A stretch of DNA of 46,237 nucleotides from the NCBI GenBank assembly GCA_947628315.1, contig CANQZJ010000013.1:1-46237 (forward strand), written 5' to 3'. The DNA comes from an uncultured Oscillospiraceae bacterium. Lineage in GTDB: Bacteria; Bacillota; Clostridia; Oscillospirales; Oscillospiraceae. This document shows, piece by piece, positions 17,908 to 26,015 of the stretch (within the stretch, counting starts at the first letter, position 1; every line of letters begins with the position of its first letter). The position numbers were made by a program, and so were the translations under genes. The notes beneath the pieces were generated by a model, which made no database searches, had not been told where the DNA came from, and saw only the letters and a program-made list of their open reading frames with translations.

Positions 17908-18714
17908 TCAAAGCAGCGATAGATACCACTCCACCAGCGGGCCGCCGAACACCGCCGTCACCACCGTCCCCAGGGCGATCCAGGGGCCGAAGGGCATGGG
18001 CTCCGTCCGCTTCTTCCGGGCGATGGCCGCGTACAACAGCCCCAGCACGCAGGACACCAGCAGGGTCAGCACCGTCTCCGCCCAGGTGAAGTACAGCCCC
18101 ACCACGAAAAACAGTTTGATGTCCCCGCCGCCCATGGTCTCCCGCTTCATCACCTTGTCCATGATAAGCACCACGATCAGCAGCGGCAGCGACACCGACA
18201 GCGCGCTCCCCACCAGCCCCGGCAGCCGCGCCAGCCGATCCGGCGGGATGAGCCAGAAGATCAGCCGCACGATGGCCGCCGCGATGAGCAGCCCGTCGGG
18301 CAGGATGCGCCGGTGGTGATCCTCCAGGGACAGCCACAGCAGCAGCGCCCCGAAGATCAGCCACTGGAGCGTCTCCAGGGACAGGCCGAACCGCAGCGTG
18401 ATGGCCACCGCCCCCGCCGCCCCGGCAATCTCCGCCCACAGGGCGTCCGGCGGGATCTTCGCCCCGCACTTGCGGCAGCGGCCACGCTGGAAGATGTAGC
18501 TGAAAATGGGAATCAGCTCCAGCGCCCCAAGCTCCCGGCCGCAGGAATCGCACTTGGACCGCCCCTTCCAGGGGGAGATCCCCGCCGCGTGGCGGGCGGC
18601 CACGCAGTCGAAAAAGCTGCCCAGCACCGCCCCGAGGATCCCCAGGAATACCGCGTACAGGGGGATCAGGGCGCTGTCCAGGGCGTAAAGCTCCCAAAAT
18701 GTATGTTCGTGCAT
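17908..18714 (-). CDS. Type IV prepilin peptidase (A24 family)
   Basis: A 268-residue polytopic membrane protease that cleaves, and usually N-methylates, type IV pilin or pseudopilin precursors. The start at 18714 (MHEHTFWELY) follows GGAGGTCACATATTC; the frame is open 28 codons upstream but without a site. The N-terminal domain has the four-cysteine zinc motif (Cys55, Cys58, Cys80, Cys83 in CDSCGRELG and GRCRKCG). Aspartyl protease residues are Asp132 in LEDHHRRILPD and Asp198 in GGGDIKL. About seven membrane segments are visible. No pilin, ATPase or secretin gene is next to it, so its substrates are elsewhere. It is transcribed divergently from the c-di-GMP enzyme gene. Confidence 0.9.
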   Translation of the reverse strand: MHEHTFWELYALDSALIPLYAVFLGILGAVLGSFFDCVAARHAAGISPWKGRSKCDSCGRELGALELIPIFSYIFQRGRCRKCGAKIPPDALWAEIAGAAGAVAITLRFGLSLETLQWLIFGALLLWLSLEDHHRRILPDGLLIAAAIVRLIFWLIPPDRLARLPGLVGSALSVSLPLLIVVLIMDKVMKRETMGGGDIKLFFVVGLYFTWAETVLTLLVSCVLGLLYAAIARKKRTEPMPFGPWIALGTVVTAVFGGPLVEWYLSLL

Positions 18715-18806
18715 GAATATGTGACCTCCGTTCCTTCGGTTCGGAAAGCGGCCGAACACCCGGTTCCCCGCGCCGCAACCCACAGCGCGGGAGAACACTA
18801 TTTACG

Positions 18807-18835
18807 AATATATGTCATTCCCCAACAAAATGCAA
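18807..18835 (-). promoter_or_regulatory. Promoter of the prepilin peptidase gene
   Basis: On the minus strand TTGCAT and TATATT are spaced by 17 bases, about 93 bases before the start. The 285-base divergent region 18715-18999 holds this promoter, the opposite one at 18914-18942 and no gene. Confidence 0.6.
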
Positions 18836-18913
18836 GAACTGATTCCAGAAAAAACCGTAAATTATTTCCTGTCCGGCCGGGCCGCGGAAACGGAAAAGGA
18901 AACACATTCCCGC

Positions 18914-18942
18914 TTGCAACTGCCGGGAAAAAATGATATCAT
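18914..18942 (+). promoter_or_regulatory. Promoter of the c-di-GMP enzyme / Hpt / kinase operon
   Basis: TTGCAA and TATCAT are separated by 17 bases, 58 bases before the ATG at 19000. Confidence 0.6.
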
Positions 18943-18999
18943 GTTTTATCATTATGCGGAGATTTCGCCGTCTTCCCTTTATGAAAGGATCACACCGGT

Positions 19000-21060
19000 A
19001 TGCAACAGAACAAAATACTGATTGTAGACGACTCTGAGATGAACCGCTCCATCCTGGCGGATATGCTCAGCGACGAATACGAGATCATCGAGGCGGAGGA
19101 CGGGATCCAGGCCCTGGCCGCCCTCCAGAAGGGTTCCGGCGTCTCGCTGGTACTGCTGGACATCGTCATGCCCAACCTGGACGGCTTCGGCGTGCTGGAG
19201 GCCATGAACCACAACCAGTGGATCAAGGACACGCCGGTGGTCATCATCTCGGCGGAAAACAGCCCCGAACATATGGAGCGCGCCTACTCCCTGGGGGCCG
19301 CCGACTTCATCACCCGCCCCTTCGACGCGCTCATCGTCCAGCGGCGGGTGGTGAACACCCTGCTGTTGTACGCCAAGCAGAAGCGCCTGGTGGGCATGGT
19401 GGAGGAGCAGGTATACGCCCGGGAGCGGCAGGGCGATATGATGATCGACATCCTCAGCCACATCGTGGAGTTCCGCAACGGCGAAAGCGGCTTGCACATC
19501 CTCCACGTCCGCACCCTCACCGACCTGCTGCTGAACTGCCTCATCCGGAAGACCGAACGCTATCATCTGACCATGGAGGACATCGCCACCATCAGCACCG
19601 CCTCCGCCCTGCACGACATCGGCAAGATCGCCATCGACGACAAGATCCTCAACAAGCCCGGGCGGCTCACGCCCGAGGAGTTCGCCATTATGAAGACCCA
19701 CGCGGCGATGGGGGCGGAGATGCTGGAAAAGCTGGCGGAGCACCAGGAGGAGCCCCTGGTGAAGCGCGCCTTTGAGATCTGCCGCTGGCACCATGAGCGG
19801 TGGGACGGCAGGGGCTATCCCGACGGCCTGAAAGAGGACGACATCCCCATCGCCGCCCAGGTGGTGGCCCTGGCCGACGTGTACGACGCTCTCACCAGCC
19901 AGCGGGTCTACAAGCCCCCCTTCTCCCACGAGCAGGCGGTGCAGATGATCCTGAACGGCGAGTGCGGCGCGTTCAATCCTCTGCTGCTGGAGTGCCTCAG
20001 CGAGAACGCCGAGGAGGTTCACACCGCCCTGGAGAACGAGTCCGGCCGGGATCTGCGCCAGAAAAAACTGCGGGGCATCTCCCTGGAAACGCTGAAAAAC
20101 ATCGACGGGGGCGCCTCCCAGCGGACTCTGCGGCTGCTGGACAGAGAGCGGATGAAGAACAGTTTTTACGCCGCCCTGACCGAGGCCATCCAATTCGAGT
20201 ACACGGTATCCCCGCCCATGGTGACCATCTCCTCCTGGGGCGCCAGGAAGCTGGGGCTCCCCGAGATCATCACCAATCCCCGCCAGGACGCGGCCCTCCA
20301 GAACCTGCTGGACACAAACACCTGGGAGGAGCTCTCCCAGCGCCTCCGCGCCACCACGCCGGATCATCCGGAGGTTCGGTTGCCCTGTCAGATCCGCTAC
20401 GACGGCGCCACCCGGTGGCACCGGGTGGTCACCCGGTCCCTCTGGTCCGACGATATCGAGCCCGTGTTTGAAGGGGCGCTGGGCACTGTGGTGGATATCC
20501 ACGACACCCACCAGAAAATGCAGGAGCTGGAGCAGAAGGCCTCCCGGGATCCGCTGACCGGGCTTTTGAACCGGGCCAGCGCCAAAGAGCAGATCGAACT
20601 CAGGACGGAGAACGACCCGGGCAGCCATTTTGCCCTGGCGGAGCTGGACATCGACGACTTCAAGAAGATCAACGACCGGTACGGCCACATCTTCGGCGAC
20701 GAGATCCTCCAGGAGCTGGGCCGCCGCATGAAGAGCAGCGTCCGCCGGTCCGACATCTGCTGCCGCGCCGGCGGCGAGGAGTTCTTCCTCTTCCTGGAGT
20801 ACAATACCGACATTGAAAAGACCATCGATCGTATCTGGCACAGCCTGTGCTTCGAGTACAAGGGGTGCCGGGTCACAATTTCCATGGGCGTGGCCCTGGG
20901 CGAGATGGTGGGCCTCTCCTACGACGCGCTCTACCGGGCGGCCGACCTTGCCCTGTACAAGGCGAAGCAGTCCGGAAAAAATCAGTACATCTTCTATGAT
21001 CCGACCATGACCGGCACACTCAGCACTCCCTCCGCCGGCGGGCCGGAGACGGAATCCTGA
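19000..21060 (+). CDS. Response regulator with HD-GYP and GGDEF domains (c-di-GMP turnover)
   Basis: A 686-residue protein with opposite c-di-GMP activities. REC occupies about 1-125 with phosphoacceptor in LLDIVMP near residue 53. HD-GYP follows with HDIGKIAI near 206 and HHERWDGRGYPDG near 265-275, so the phosphodiesterase residues are present. A PAS-like linker at about 385-505 leads to a GGDEF domain at about 515-680. Its active site is GGEEF at about 592, with DIDDFKKINDRYGH before it and an RxxD inhibitory site (RRSD) five residues upstream. Both halves therefore look catalytically intact, so net output may depend on phosphorylation. The gene is first in an operon with an Hpt protein and a hybrid kinase. 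GAAAGG precedes the ATG. Confidence 0.92.
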   Translation: MQQNKILIVDDSEMNRSILADMLSDEYEIIEAEDGIQALAALQKGSGVSLVLLDIVMPNLDGFGVLEAMNHNQWIKDTPVVIISAENSPEHMERAYSLGAADFITRPFDALIVQRRVVNTLLLYAKQKRLVGMVEEQVYARERQGDMMIDILSHIVEFRNGESGLHILHVRTLTDLLLNCLIRKTERYHLTMEDIATISTASALHDIGKIAIDDKILNKPGRLTPEEFAIMKTHAAMGAEMLEKLAEHQEEPLVKRAFEICRWHHERWDGRGYPDGLKEDDIPIAAQVVALADVYDALTSQRVYKPPFSHEQAVQMILNGECGAFNPLLLECLSENAEEVHTALENESGRDLRQKKLRGISLETLKNIDGGASQRTLRLLDRERMKNSFYAALTEAIQFEYTVSPPMVTISSWGARKLGLPEIITNPRQDAALQNLLDTNTWEELSQRLRATTPDHPEVRLPCQIRYDGATRWHRVVTRSLWSDDIEPVFEGALGTVVDIHDTHQKMQELEQKASRDPLTGLLNRASAKEQIELRTENDPGSHFALAELDIDDFKKINDRYGHIFGDEILQELGRRMKSSVRRSDICCRAGGEEFFLFLEYNTDIEKTIDRIWHSLCFEYKGCRVTISMGVALGEMVGLSYDALYRAADLALYKAKQSGKNQYIFYDPTMTGTLSTPSAGGPETES

Positions 21061-21079
21061 TACGAGGGGAGAGCTTATC

Positions 21080-21436
21080 ATGACACTGAAAGAGTGCTAC
21101 ACCGCCCTGGGCGGGGATCTGGACGACGTCCTGGCGAGGCTCCGCAGCGAGCGGATGGTTCAGAAATTCGTGCTCAAGTTCCCGGAGGACGGCAGCTTCG
21201 ATCTGCTGTGCGATTCCTTTGCGCAGGGGAACTGGGAGGACGCCTTCCGGGCATCCCACACCATCAAGGGGATGTGCCAGAACCTGAGCTTCACCGCCCT
21301 GGGCCAGTCCAGCCACGATCTCACCGAGGCCCTGCGGGGCGGCAAAAAGCCGGAGGCCGACGGACTGCTGGTCAAGGTGAAAGAGGACTACCGGCGCACC
21401 GTAGAGGCCATCGAGGCCCTCCGCGCCTCCCTGTGA
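21080..21436 (+). CDS. Stand-alone Hpt phosphotransfer protein
   Basis: A 118-residue all-helical protein with the histidine phosphotransfer signature SHTIKGMCQNLSF; the phosphorylated residue would be His60. Such proteins carry phosphoryl groups between the receiver of a hybrid kinase and a response regulator. It lies 19 bases after the REC/HD-GYP/GGDEF gene and 38 bases before a hybrid kinase with two receivers, so the operon holds all links of a four-step relay. GAGGGGAG precedes the ATG at 21080. A second long frame overlaps it in another phase, which is only the upstream extension of the kinase frame. Confidence 0.9.
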   Translation: MTLKECYTALGGDLDDVLARLRSERMVQKFVLKFPEDGSFDLLCDSFAQGNWEDAFRASHTIKGMCQNLSFTALGQSSHDLTEALRGGKKPEADGLLVKVKEDYRRTVEAIEALRASL

Positions 21437-21474
21437 CGGCCAAGACAGATACCACTGCGAAAGGTGGAGACAGC

Positions 21475-24051
21475 ATGAAAAAGCACACGCCCCGCCAGGG
21501 GAGCATCACCGTCACGGTGGTGCTGATCGTCATCATCGTGATCCTGTTCGTGGCGGAGTTCTTCCTCATCAGCGCCAACCTCCGGGAGCGCTCCCTGGGC
21601 CGGATGGAGGAGGGGGTCAACACCGTCATCAGCGAGGTCGCCGCCAAGCTGGAGCAGGACAGCCGCATCCTCAACGCCACGGCGGACATCATCTCCTCCG
21701 CCAACAACTTCGACATCGACGCCACCCGGGAGATCATGGAGCAGGTGACCCCCCTGCTGGAGACCATGAAGATCCGGGTTCTCATGCCCGACGACCAGGT
21801 CATCACCCCCGACGGCGGCATCACCGACGCCTCGGAAGACAGCGGCCTGTCCTTCGCCGCGGAGGCCCCCCTGGGAGAACATATCTCCGACCGGGTGTAT
21901 AGCCTGAACGGCTCGGTGCCCATGCTGCGGCACTTCGTGCCCATCGTCCAGGACGGGCAGACCGCCGCCCTGCTCTACGGCGTCACCCGGCTGGACGAGC
22001 TGCCCGACACCCTGAACATCGACAACCTCTACAACGCCTCCGCCAGCGTGTACATCATCGACACCCGAACCGGCGACTTCATCCTGGACACCTACCCCAC
22101 CCACACGGAGCTGGGCAATGTCAAAGACTTCAACACCCCTGACCGGGAGGTCAGGGGGGACAAAGGCTGGAGCGAGTACGCCGACGATTTGATGAACCTT
22201 GGCACCGGCTATGTGATCTACCGCACCAAAAGCACCGGTGGCTGGGAGTATATGTACTACGCCCCGGCGGGCATCAACCAGTGGTCCATCAACGTCTCCG
22301 TGCCGGAGCGTGAGGCCTTCGCCAGCGTGTACACGGTGCGAACCATCTGTTTCGTGGTGGGCGCGCTCATGGCGCTCACGGTCATCGTATACTACATCGT
22401 CATCCACCGGCAGTCCCGGCGGGTCATGGCCCAGGCGGTGGAGCGGGCCGTGCTGGAGGAAAAGCTGAAAAAGGCGGAGGCCGCCGAGCGGGCCAAGAGC
22501 ACCTTCCTCAGCAATATGTCCCACGATATCCGCACCCCCATGAACGCCATCATCGGCTTCACCACCCTGGCGGAGGCCAACATCGACAGCAAGCCCAAGG
22601 TTCAGGAGTATCTGGCCAAGATCATGTCCTCCGGCAACCACCTGCTCTCCCTCATCAACGACGTGCTGGACATGAGCCGCATCGAGTCGGGCAAGCTCAA
22701 CATCGACGAGAAGCCCTGCTCCCTGTCCGACATCTTCCGGGATATGCGCAACATCATCCAGAGCCAGATGCAGGCCAAGCAGCTGAGCTTCTACATGGAC
22801 ACCCTGGACGTGATGGACGAGAACATCTACTGCGACAAGCTCCATGTGAACCAGGTGCTGCTGAACCTGCTGTCCAACGCCATCAAATTCACCCCCGCCG
22901 GCGGCTCCGTCTCCCTGACGGTTCAGCAGAAGCCCGCCGTCCTCAAGGGATACGGCCACTATGAGATCCGGGTGAAGGACACCGGCATCGGCATGAGCCC
23001 CGAGTTTGCCGAGCATATCTTCGAGCCCTTCGAGCGGGAGCGCAACTCCACCGTCAGCGGCATCCAGGGCACCGGCCTGGGCATGGCCATCACCAAGAGC
23101 ATCGTGGATACCATGGGCGGCACCATCGAGTTGGAGACCGAGCAGGGCAAGGGCACGGAATTTATCATCAACTTTGAGTTCCGCCTCCAGGACGGCAGCG
23201 AGCGGGAGATCGCCATCCGGGAGCTGGCCGGGGTTCGGGGCCTGGTGGTGGACGACAGCTTCGCCACCTGCGACAGCGTGTCCAAAATGCTCGCCCAGAT
23301 CGGCATGCGGGCCGAGTGGACCATGCACGGCCACGAGGCCGTCCTCCGGGCCAAACAGGCCGTGGAGATGGGCGACGAGTTCTACGCCTACATCATCGAC
23401 TGGCTGCTGCCCGACCTGAGCGGCCTGGAGGTGGCCCGGCAGATCCGCGCCATCGTGGGACAGCACGTGCCCATCATCATCCTCTCCGCCTACGACTGGA
23501 CCGCCATCGAGGAGGAGGCCCGGCAGGCCGGCGTCACCGCCTTCTGCAACAAGCCCATCTTCCTCTCCGAGCTGCGGGACACCCTCATCACCGCCCTGGG
23601 GACGGTGGATCTCCCCTCCCCCGCCCCCAAGCCCGACCCGGTGTCCAGCCTCCACGGCAGCCGCCTGCTGCTGGTAGAGGACAACGAGCTCAACCGGGAA
23701 ATCGCCCAGGAGCTGCTGGAGGAGAGCGGCTTCCTGGTGGAGACCGCCGTCAACGGCGCCATCGCCGTGGACATGATGAAAAACTCCGCCCCCGGCTACT
23801 ACGCCCTGGTGCTCATGGACGTGCAGATGCCCGTGATGAACGGGTACGACGCCGCCCGGGCCATCCGCGCCCTGGATGACCCCGGCCTCAACTCCGTCCC
23901 CATCGTGGCCATGACCGCCAACGCCTTCGAGGAGGATCGGAAGATGGCCCTCCAGAGCGGCATGAACGACCACGTGGCCAAGCCCATCGACCTGGATCGG
24001 CTGCTCCAGGTGCTGGCCGCCCAGCTCACCGAAAAGCGGCCCACAGTGTGA
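21475..24051 (+). CDS. Hybrid sensor histidine kinase with two receivers
   Basis: An 858-residue kinase; the ATG at 21475 follows AGGTGGAGA, and the open frame upstream of it only overlaps the Hpt gene. TM1 lies at about residues 12-36. A Cache-like extracytoplasmic sensor follows, with TM2 near 285-305 (VVGALMALTVIVYYIVI). HisKA has SNMSHDIRTPMNAIIGF near 350. The ATPase shows NLLSNAIKFTPAGG, DTGIGMSPEF and GTGLGMAITKS. REC1 lies at about 583-705 with Asp in YIIDWLLPD, and REC2 at about 730-850 with Asp in LVLMDVQMP. The kinase core and both receivers closely resemble those of the protein at 10534-13803, so the two are recent paralogues with different sensor halves. It ends 20 bases before a bidirectional terminator. 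Confidence 0.92.
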   Translation: MKKHTPRQGSITVTVVLIVIIVILFVAEFFLISANLRERSLGRMEEGVNTVISEVAAKLEQDSRILNATADIISSANNFDIDATREIMEQVTPLLETMKIRVLMPDDQVITPDGGITDASEDSGLSFAAEAPLGEHISDRVYSLNGSVPMLRHFVPIVQDGQTAALLYGVTRLDELPDTLNIDNLYNASASVYIIDTRTGDFILDTYPTHTELGNVKDFNTPDREVRGDKGWSEYADDLMNLGTGYVIYRTKSTGGWEYMYYAPAGINQWSINVSVPEREAFASVYTVRTICFVVGALMALTVIVYYIVIHRQSRRVMAQAVERAVLEEKLKKAEAAERAKSTFLSNMSHDIRTPMNAIIGFTTLAEANIDSKPKVQEYLAKIMSSGNHLLSLINDVLDMSRIESGKLNIDEKPCSLSDIFRDMRNIIQSQMQAKQLSFYMDTLDVMDENIYCDKLHVNQVLLNLLSNAIKFTPAGGSVSLTVQQKPAVLKGYGHYEIRVKDTGIGMSPEFAEHIFEPFERERNSTVSGIQGTGLGMAITKSIVDTMGGTIELETEQGKGTEFIINFEFRLQDGSEREIAIRELAGVRGLVVDDSFATCDSVSKMLAQIGMRAEWTMHGHEAVLRAKQAVEMGDEFYAYIIDWLLPDLSGLEVARQIRAIVGQHVPIIILSAYDWTAIEEEARQAGVTAFCNKPIFLSELRDTLITALGTVDLPSPAPKPDPVSSLHGSRLLLVEDNELNREIAQELLEESGFLVETAVNGAIAVDMMKNSAPGYYALVLMDVQMPVMNGYDAARAIRALDDPGLNSVPIVAMTANAFEEDRKMALQSGMNDHVAKPIDLDRLLQVLAAQLTEKRPTV

Positions 24052-24070
24052 CCCCTCAACAACAAGTTAG

Positions 24071-24106
24071 AAAAACCGCCGTTTTCTTGCGAAAACGGCG
24101 GTTTTT
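24071..24106. terminator. Bidirectional terminator between hybrid kinase and tRNA-Thr remnant
   Basis: A perfect 16-bp stem (24071-24086 with 24091-24106) has loop TTGC and A/T runs at both outer edges. It would end the kinase transcript on the plus strand and the tRNA transcript on the minus strand. Confidence 0.9.
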
Positions 24107-24107
24107 G

Positions 24108-24152
24108 TGGAGCTGCTGGGCAGATTCGAACTGCCGACCTCATCCTTACCAA
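24108..24152 (-). tRNA. Truncated 3' part of tRNA-Thr(GGT): integration site (att)
   Basis: On the minus strand the sequence reads from an anticodon loop TTGGTAA (anticodon GGT), through the 3' anticodon stem GGATG and a short variable loop, to a T arm GGCAG-TTCGAAT-CTGCC. The acceptor strand CAGCAGC, T and encoded CCA follow. The expected 5' half is missing: the bases before TTGGTAA do not pair with GGATG and no D arm is seen. The terminator directly behind the CCA is what a tRNA gene would have. I read this as the 3' half displaced by integration; the intact gene should lie at the other end of the element. Confidence 0.85.
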
Positions 24153-24365
24153 CACGAAAAGCCGGTTATTTGTGATAATTTCCTGGCATTTTTAGTTGTT
24201 TCCGCTCCAAAACAATTCTTTTCCGGCACTTTTTGAAAACAGGTTCTCCGTTGTTTCCAGCTCCGTCTGTGGCCGGTTATGTGGTCAAATACGGTTTCAG
24301 TCGCCAAAATGCGGTCAGCCACGGTAAGAGGGTCGTGCAAAAACTTCCCTGCATAAAACATGAAC

Positions 24366-24400
24366 GAGAGTTTTCCGTCAGCCGGAAAGCTCTCTTTTTT
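24366..24400 (+). terminator. Plus-strand terminator in the element's left end
   Basis: A 12-bp stem with one G-T pair (24366-24377 with 24383-24394) is followed by six T. It may shield the integrase from read-through out of the chromosome. Confidence 0.65.
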
Positions 24401-24525
24401 CGCATTTGCAGCCATAACGGCATAACTTGACGGTCGCAGAGTTTGCCCCTCTGCGCCATCTGGCCCGATTTCCGCCGGTCCGGCCCGGTTTGCCGTCAGG
24501 ATCGCTGAACGCTGACTAAAAAACC

Positions 24526-24534
24526 TGACTGCGA
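24526..24534 (+). repeat. TGACTGCGA repeat, possible integrase arm site
   Basis: The same 9-mer occurs at 25734-25742 and inverted at 25754-25762, so copies flank the integrase gene on both sides. Confidence 0.35.
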
Positions 24535-24539
24535 ATATC

Positions 24540-25655
24540 TCACAGGCCCACCGCCGCCAGCTTGTCCATATTCTCGCGTTTCAGCTCCATAGAGGAGTGG
24601 ACATAGCGGTTCAGCGTGATGGAGGTGTCAGCGTGGCCCAAGATCTCGCTGAGGCTTTTGATTTCAAAGCCCGCCTCCACACAGCGGGTGGCGAAAGTGT
24701 GGCGGAGCGTGTGGAAATGGACCCTCTCCAAGCCGCACTCCCGGGTGTATTTGGCCAGCCGCTTTTGCACCTCTCGTGGCTCCATGAACCGCTCTGTGCC
24801 GGCCAAAAGAAAGGCGGTCGGGCAGTGCGGATCGTACCGTCCGCAGAGCCTGACCGCGTTCTCGGTGAGCGGGATCGTCCGAACCGAGGTGTCGCTCTTG
24901 GGGCTGCTGATCACTACTTTCGTTTTCCCGCCTCCCGTGTTTTCATAATTTCGAAGCCGCTGCATCGTTGCGCACACATGGATCGTCCTGTTTTTCAGCG
25001 AGACGTTCTCCCATCTCAGGGCGCACAGCTCCCCGAGACGGATTCCCGTGAGCAGCGCCAGCAGGATGCCAAATTTGCACTCGTCCATGTCCGCCCGGAG
25101 ATAGGCCGCAAAGCGCCGCTGTTCCTCCGGATCCAGGACGCGGGCCTCCTTTTTCGGCTCCTTGGGGTAGGTGATCTCAACGGCGGGAAGCCCGCCGGGG
25201 AACTGCGCCCCGGCGTATTTCAAAACCGTGCGCAGCACCGTGAGGACATCCCGCACCGTCTTTGCGGAAAGGCCTTTGTCCAGCAGCCCCTGTTTGAACT
25301 GCTCCACCTGCCGGGTGGTGATCCCCGGCAGAAAGCAGCCGCCCAGGCCGGGCAGAATGTGCTTTGCCAGGATCGTGTCGTATTTGACATAAGTGGATCC
25401 CTTCACCTTCCCTTTCTCCAGCTCCATCCACTCCCGGCAGAAAGCGGCGAGCCGGCGGCGGCTGCCCGGCTCAGGCAAGGGCGCACCCGACAGCATGGCC
25501 GCCTTACAGAGCGTGACCTTTTCCTTTGCCTCTTTGTAGGTTTTGCCGTAGCAGAATCCGTATCTGATCTTACCGGAGAGTTCGCGACCCTTGATATAGC
25601 GGGCCTCCCAGCGTCCATCCCCGCGTTTGAAGATATTTTCACCTTTCCTCGCCAT
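24540..25655 (-). CDS. int: Tyrosine-type site-specific integrase
   Basis: A 371-residue phage/transposon-type integrase. The N-terminus has a small arm-binding-like domain (GDGRWEARYIKG), then a core-binding SAM-like domain (FCREWMELEKG to about residue 150). The catalytic domain has Arg206 in LLTGIRLGELCALRW, HTLRHTFATR with the His-x-x-Arg pair near 313-317, LGHADTSITLNRYVH and the nucleophile Tyr351. Length and order match integrases of Tn916-like and tRNA-targeted elements. GGGAGG lies 8 bases before the ATG at 25655. It sits next to the tRNA-Thr 3' remnant and is transcribed toward it. Between its start and the adhesin promoter is an inverted repeat of its putative arm-site sequence. 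Confidence 0.92.
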   Translation of the reverse strand: MARKGENIFKRGDGRWEARYIKGRELSGKIRYGFCYGKTYKEAKEKVTLCKAAMLSGAPLPEPGSRRRLAAFCREWMELEKGKVKGSTYVKYDTILAKHILPGLGGCFLPGITTRQVEQFKQGLLDKGLSAKTVRDVLTVLRTVLKYAGAQFPGGLPAVEITYPKEPKKEARVLDPEEQRRFAAYLRADMDECKFGILLALLTGIRLGELCALRWENVSLKNRTIHVCATMQRLRNYENTGGGKTKVVISSPKSDTSVRTIPLTENAVRLCGRYDPHCPTAFLLAGTERFMEPREVQKRLAKYTRECGLERVHFHTLRHTFATRCVEAGFEIKSLSEILGHADTSITLNRYVHSSMELKRENMDKLAAVGL

Positions 25656-25733
25656 ACCGTATGCCTCCCATCATATTTTTTTGACGTTTCTAATAGCATT
25701 ATAACGCCCTGCCGGAGGCCTCGACTGCGCGTA

Positions 25734-25762
25734 TGACTGCGATTGATTGGGAATCGCAGTCA
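25734..25762. repeat. 11-bp inverted repeat upstream of int
   Basis: TGACTGCGATT (25734-25744) and AATCGCAGTCA (25752-25762) are separated by 7 bases and followed on the plus strand by ATTTTT. It could be an integrase or excisionase binding site, or a terminator insulating the adhesin promoter from behind. Confidence 0.55.
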
Positions 25763-25842
25763 ATTTTTACAGGGAACGGCCCGCTTTCCGGCGGGCGCAC
25801 TCCGCACTTGCACAAATTTTATGAAAATGACGCACAAAACTA

Positions 25843-25871
25843 TTGCACCCGGTTGACCCAAATGCTATACT
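25843..25871 (+). promoter_or_regulatory. Promoter of the giant surface protein gene
   Basis: TTGCAC and TATACT are separated by 17 bases. Transcription should start near 25878, giving a leader of about 138 bases. The intergenic region 25656-26015 holds this promoter, the inverted repeat at 25734-25762 and the structured leader, but no gene. Confidence 0.7.
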
Positions 25872-25877
25872 TTACAT

Positions 25878-26000
25878 AAAATTAGGCTTGGGTAATTGGA
25901 CGCAGAGGGGCGAACTCTGCGACCATACCGCCCATGAGGCTTTCCCCCTTTCCGGAGGCGCTGTGCGCCGCCCGGATCGGAACCGTGAACTACCATTTGT
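25878..26000 (+). promoter_or_regulatory. Structured 5' leader with possible pseudoknot
   Basis: Hairpin 1 is a perfect 7-bp stem (25901-25907 with 25915-25921) with loop GGGCGAA. Loop bases GGGCG (25908-25912) are complementary to CGCCC at 25929-25933, allowing an H-type pseudoknot. Hairpin 2 pairs TCCGG and GGCGC with GCGCC and CCGGA (25951-25976). A ribosome binding site AGGAG follows at 26002-26006. It does not match the c-di-GMP-I or -II, fluoride, ZTP or preQ1 patterns I know. It may be a riboswitch-like or protein-binding leader (inference). Confidence 0.45.
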
Positions 26001-26015
26001 CAGGAGTGACCAATC

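Larger units (their letters stand above)
24153..24539. other. Non-coding left end of the element
   Basis: This 387-base stretch has no convincing gene. It contains one plus-strand terminator and, next to the integrase stop, a copy of TGACTGCGA that recurs upstream of the integrase. It is the expected place for integrase arm sites. Confidence 0.5.

Noticed and set aside
21094-21474. N-terminal extension of the hybrid kinase over the Hpt gene
   Set aside because: The frame is open by chance; the Hpt frame has the conserved phosphotransfer motif, and the kinase ATG at 21475 has its own ribosome binding site and begins a membrane anchor.
24233-24430. A 65-codon plus-strand ORF in the left end of the element
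   Set aside because: It reads through a strong terminator hairpin with six T and has no ribosome binding site.
25878-26000. c-di-GMP-I riboswitch in the adhesin leader
   Set aside because: GGACGCAGAGG resembles part of the class I core, but the preceding GNRA-capped hairpin and the receptor sequence are missing, and the predicted transcript start leaves no room for them.
25656-26015. Invertible promoter for the adhesin driven by the neighbouring recombinase
   Set aside because: The only inverted repeat found (25734-25762) has both arms on the same side of the promoter, 7 bases apart, so it cannot flip it. The integrase and tRNA remnant explain the recombinase better.
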